Of a stretch of DNA of 6,830 nt, positions 5,740 to 6,830 are shown piece by piece. Under the pieces are notes generated by a model that worked only from the letters and a program-made list of their open reading frames with translations, was not told the DNA's origin and made no database searches. The DNA lies in contig JAQGJF010000973.1 in the NCBI GenBank assembly GCA_028290765.1, positions 1 through 6,830 of the forward strand, given 5' to 3'. Position 1 is the stretch's first letter. Every line of letters starts with the position of its first letter. A program made the position numbers and the translations under genes. The DNA is from Tardiphaga sp. (GTDB taxonomy: Bacteria > Pseudomonadota > Alphaproteobacteria > Rhizobiales > Xanthobacteraceae).

Positions 5740-6312
5740 ATGATGAAGATTCCAGATCTTGGGCGCCGTCTGGCGCAATCGCTGGGTATCGCGGCTGCCG
5801 CGGTGCTGATGATGTCGGCCACGCAGCGCGCGGAAGCGCTTTCGCCGATCAGTCCCGCCGCGTCGCCGATCGCGAAATACGCCTCTGACGCGCTCGAGGT
5901 CCGCGGCGGACACGGCGGAGGCGGAGGCGGTGGTGGTGGTGGTGGTGGTGGTGGACACGGTGGCGGTGGCCACCATGGCGGAGGTGGCGGCGGCCATTTC
6001 GGCGGCGGTGGCTTCCGCGGCGGCGGCGGCGCGGCGTTTCATGGCGGCGGATTTCGCGGCGGTGGTGCCCGCTTCGCCGCTCCCATGATCGCCCGGCATC
6101 ACTATTACGCGCCACGCCGGGCCTATTTCGCGCATCGCCATCATTTCCGCCCGCGCTATTATGGTTATGCGCCGACCTATTATTACGGACCGCGCCGCTT
6201 CTGCCGGACCGTCTGGACCTATTACGGGCCGCGCCGGATCTGCCGCTACCGTCCGTGGCATCACCACTGGCGCCACCATCGCCGGCATCATCACTGGCGC
6301 GCCTATTGGTGA
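5740..6312 (+). CDS. Secreted glycine-rich protein with His/Trp/Arg-rich C-terminus
   Basis: 190-aa exported protein of unknown function. The signal peptide covers 1-33 (RR at 9-10, hydrophobic IAAAAVLMM, cut QRAEA|LS). A short conserved-looking start LSPISPAASPIAK leads to ALEVRGG (51-57). A Gly-rich region with interspersed His and Phe/Arg follows (56 to about 115), including 14 consecutive Gly at 59-72. A Tyr/His/Arg segment comes next, with a duplicated YYGPRR[F/I]CR, each copy carrying one Cys, and the tail RPWHHHWRHHRRHHHWRAYW. The Gly-rich part should be disordered; the tail may bind metals or surfaces (inference). ATG 5740 is preferred over TTG 5719 because AGGGAG (5724-5729) then sits about 10 bases upstream and the signal peptide starts properly. 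A second ATG (5743) follows directly. It shares cleavage region, EVR and tail composition with the 76-aa peptide upstream. Confidence 0.85.
   Translation: MMKIPDLGRRLAQSLGIAAAAVLMMSATQRAEALSPISPAASPIAKYASDALEVRGGHGGGGGGGGGGGGGGHGGGGHHGGGGGGHFGGGGFRGGGGAAFHGGGFRGGGARFAAPMIARHHYYAPRRAYFAHRHHFRPRYYGYAPTYYYGPRRFCRTVWTYYGPRRICRYRPWHHHWRHHRRHHHWRAYW
5929..5952 (+). repeat. (GGT)8 trinucleotide microsatellite encoding poly-Gly
   Basis: Eight uninterrupted GGT codons lie inside a run of 14 Gly codons. Neighbouring Gly codons are mixed GGC/GGA, so this block looks like a slippage expansion. Gain or loss of units would change protein length without breaking the frame. Confidence 0.9.
6181..6246 (+). 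repeat. Duplicated 27-bp unit encoding YYGPRR[F/I]CR
   Basis: Copies at 6181-6207 and 6220-6246 encode YYGPRRFCR and YYGPRRICR, separated by four codons (TVWT). Each carries a single Cys, giving a pair that could form a disulfide or a metal site in the exported protein. Confidence 0.75.
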
Positions 6313-6337
6313 GCTGATTGCGCGACGAGATCGGGCG

Positions 6338-6358
6338 CTGCGGCGATTTCTGCCGCAG
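6338..6358. terminator. Hairpin between convergent genes, weak terminator candidate
   Basis: CTGCGGC (6338-6344) and GCCGCAG (6352-6358) form a perfect 7-bp stem with a seven-base loop. It lies in the 53-bp gap between the stops of the Gly-rich protein gene and the truncated hemoglobin gene. There is no real T-run on either strand, so intrinsic termination is doubtful. Confidence 0.35.
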
Positions 6359-6365
6359 GCCTATT

Positions 6366-6800
6366 TCAGCGCAGTGTTGTTTCAGTCGCTGATGCCGGCT
6401 CCGGCGGCCACGGCCGGTCCGGCCGGTAAAACAGCGCGAGCTTCAGGCTCTCGGCGATGCGCTCGGCCTTGCCGCGGAACGCCGCACTCACCGCATCGTC
6501 GAACAGCTCGCGGCAGGCGGCGTCGAACAGCGCAAGCCAGCGCGTGAACAGTTCCGGCGTCATGCCCGGAATCACCATGTGCTTGACCACCGGATTGCCC
6601 TTGTAGCGACCGCTGGTCAGCATCACCGAGGACCAGAACGCATACATTTTTTCCAGATGCGGCTGCCAGTCCCCGGGGATCGCACGCTCGAAGATCGGCC
6701 CAAGCACGGAATCGGCGCGAACGCAGACATAGAACGCGTCCACCAGCCGGCGAATGTTTTCTTCGGTGATCTTCGCGGGCTTTTCGACAGAGGGCGTCAT
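6366..6800 (-). CDS. Group III truncated hemoglobin
   Basis: 144-aa cytoplasmic heme protein of the group III (P) truncated globin family, with a 2-on-2 fold; the model member is Campylobacter Ctb, 127 aa. Aligned with Ctb, the key residues are present: Tyr24 (B10), His48 (E7, in WQPHLEKM), His74 (proximal F8, in YKGNPVVKHM) and Trp88 (G8, in FTRWLALF). LGPIF (33-37) and FW (55-56) are also typical. The family binds O2 and NO and is linked to NO or oxygen-related stress; the exact role here is unknown. The C-terminus has a Pro-rich extension (RPDRPWPPEP). The start ATG (6800-6798) overlaps the stop of an upstream hydrophobic protein as ATGA, so translation is probably coupled; the local Shine-Dalgarno is weak. 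Confidence 0.94.
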   Translation of the reverse strand: MTPSVEKPAKITEENIRRLVDAFYVCVRADSVLGPIFERAIPGDWQPHLEKMYAFWSSVMLTSGRYKGNPVVKHMVIPGMTPELFTRWLALFDAACRELFDDAVSAAFRGKAERIAESLKLALFYRPDRPWPPEPASATETTLR

Positions 6801-6830
6801 ACTGCGACTGCCACCACGATGACGCCGAGG
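6797..6830 (-). CDS. C-terminal end of a hydrophobic (probably membrane) protein, partial
   Basis: Reading leftward from the right edge, one frame gives LGVIVVAVAV and then TGA at 6799-6797, overlapping the globin ATG by four bases (ATGA). The all-hydrophobic tail suggests a final membrane helix. Only ten codons are visible, so neither the family nor the function can be named. The 4-base overlap typical of operons is the main support that this frame is real. Confidence 0.5.
   Translation of the reverse strand, partial: LGVIVVAVAV

Overview
The window is GC-rich and almost fully coding. Its gene style suggests an alphaproteobacterium of the Bradyrhizobium/Rhodopseudomonas group (Nitrobacteraceae). 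The clues are a KaiC-like ATPase coupled to a PAS histidine kinase, GFA-family and group III truncated globin genes, and several short secreted proteins of a kind common in that group. This assignment is an inference from protein character; no marker gene is present.

Left part (1-3385, all minus strand). Reading right to left: a GFA-family zinc enzyme (3385-2915); a 72-bp gap packed with palindromes and holding a possible EcfG-type promoter; a two-domain KaiC-like RecA-family ATPase (2842-1343); and a sensor histidine kinase (1346 to beyond the left edge). The kinase start overlaps the KaiC-like stop by 4 bases (GTGA), so the two are probably translationally coupled and act as one signalling module. 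The kinase opens with a receiver-like domain that lacks the phospho-acceptor aspartate, followed by PAS, HisKA and a cut-off ATPase domain.

Middle (3452-4263, minus strand). An acyl-CoA thioesterase-like gene is broken by an in-frame amber codon and, further on, a frameshift. It is followed by a hairpin.

Right-centre (4399-6312). Four small genes encode exported or membrane proteins: a 103-aa secreted protein with two cysteines; a convergent 72-aa protein with a signal-like segment plus one membrane helix; a 76-aa secreted peptide with a His/Trp/Arg tail and a strong intrinsic terminator; and a 190-aa secreted glycine-rich protein with a poly-Gly microsatellite and a similar His/Trp/Arg tail. 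The last two share their signal-peptide cleavage region and early mature sequence, so they look like paralogues.

Right end (6366-6830, minus strand). A complete group III truncated hemoglobin gene overlaps by 4 bases (ATGA) the last codons of a hydrophobic protein that continues past the right edge.

I found no tRNA, rRNA, CRISPR array, transposase or phage gene. The clearest candidates for follow-up are the KaiC-like/pseudo-receiver kinase module with its palindromic control region, and the pair of His/Trp/Arg-tailed secreted proteins.
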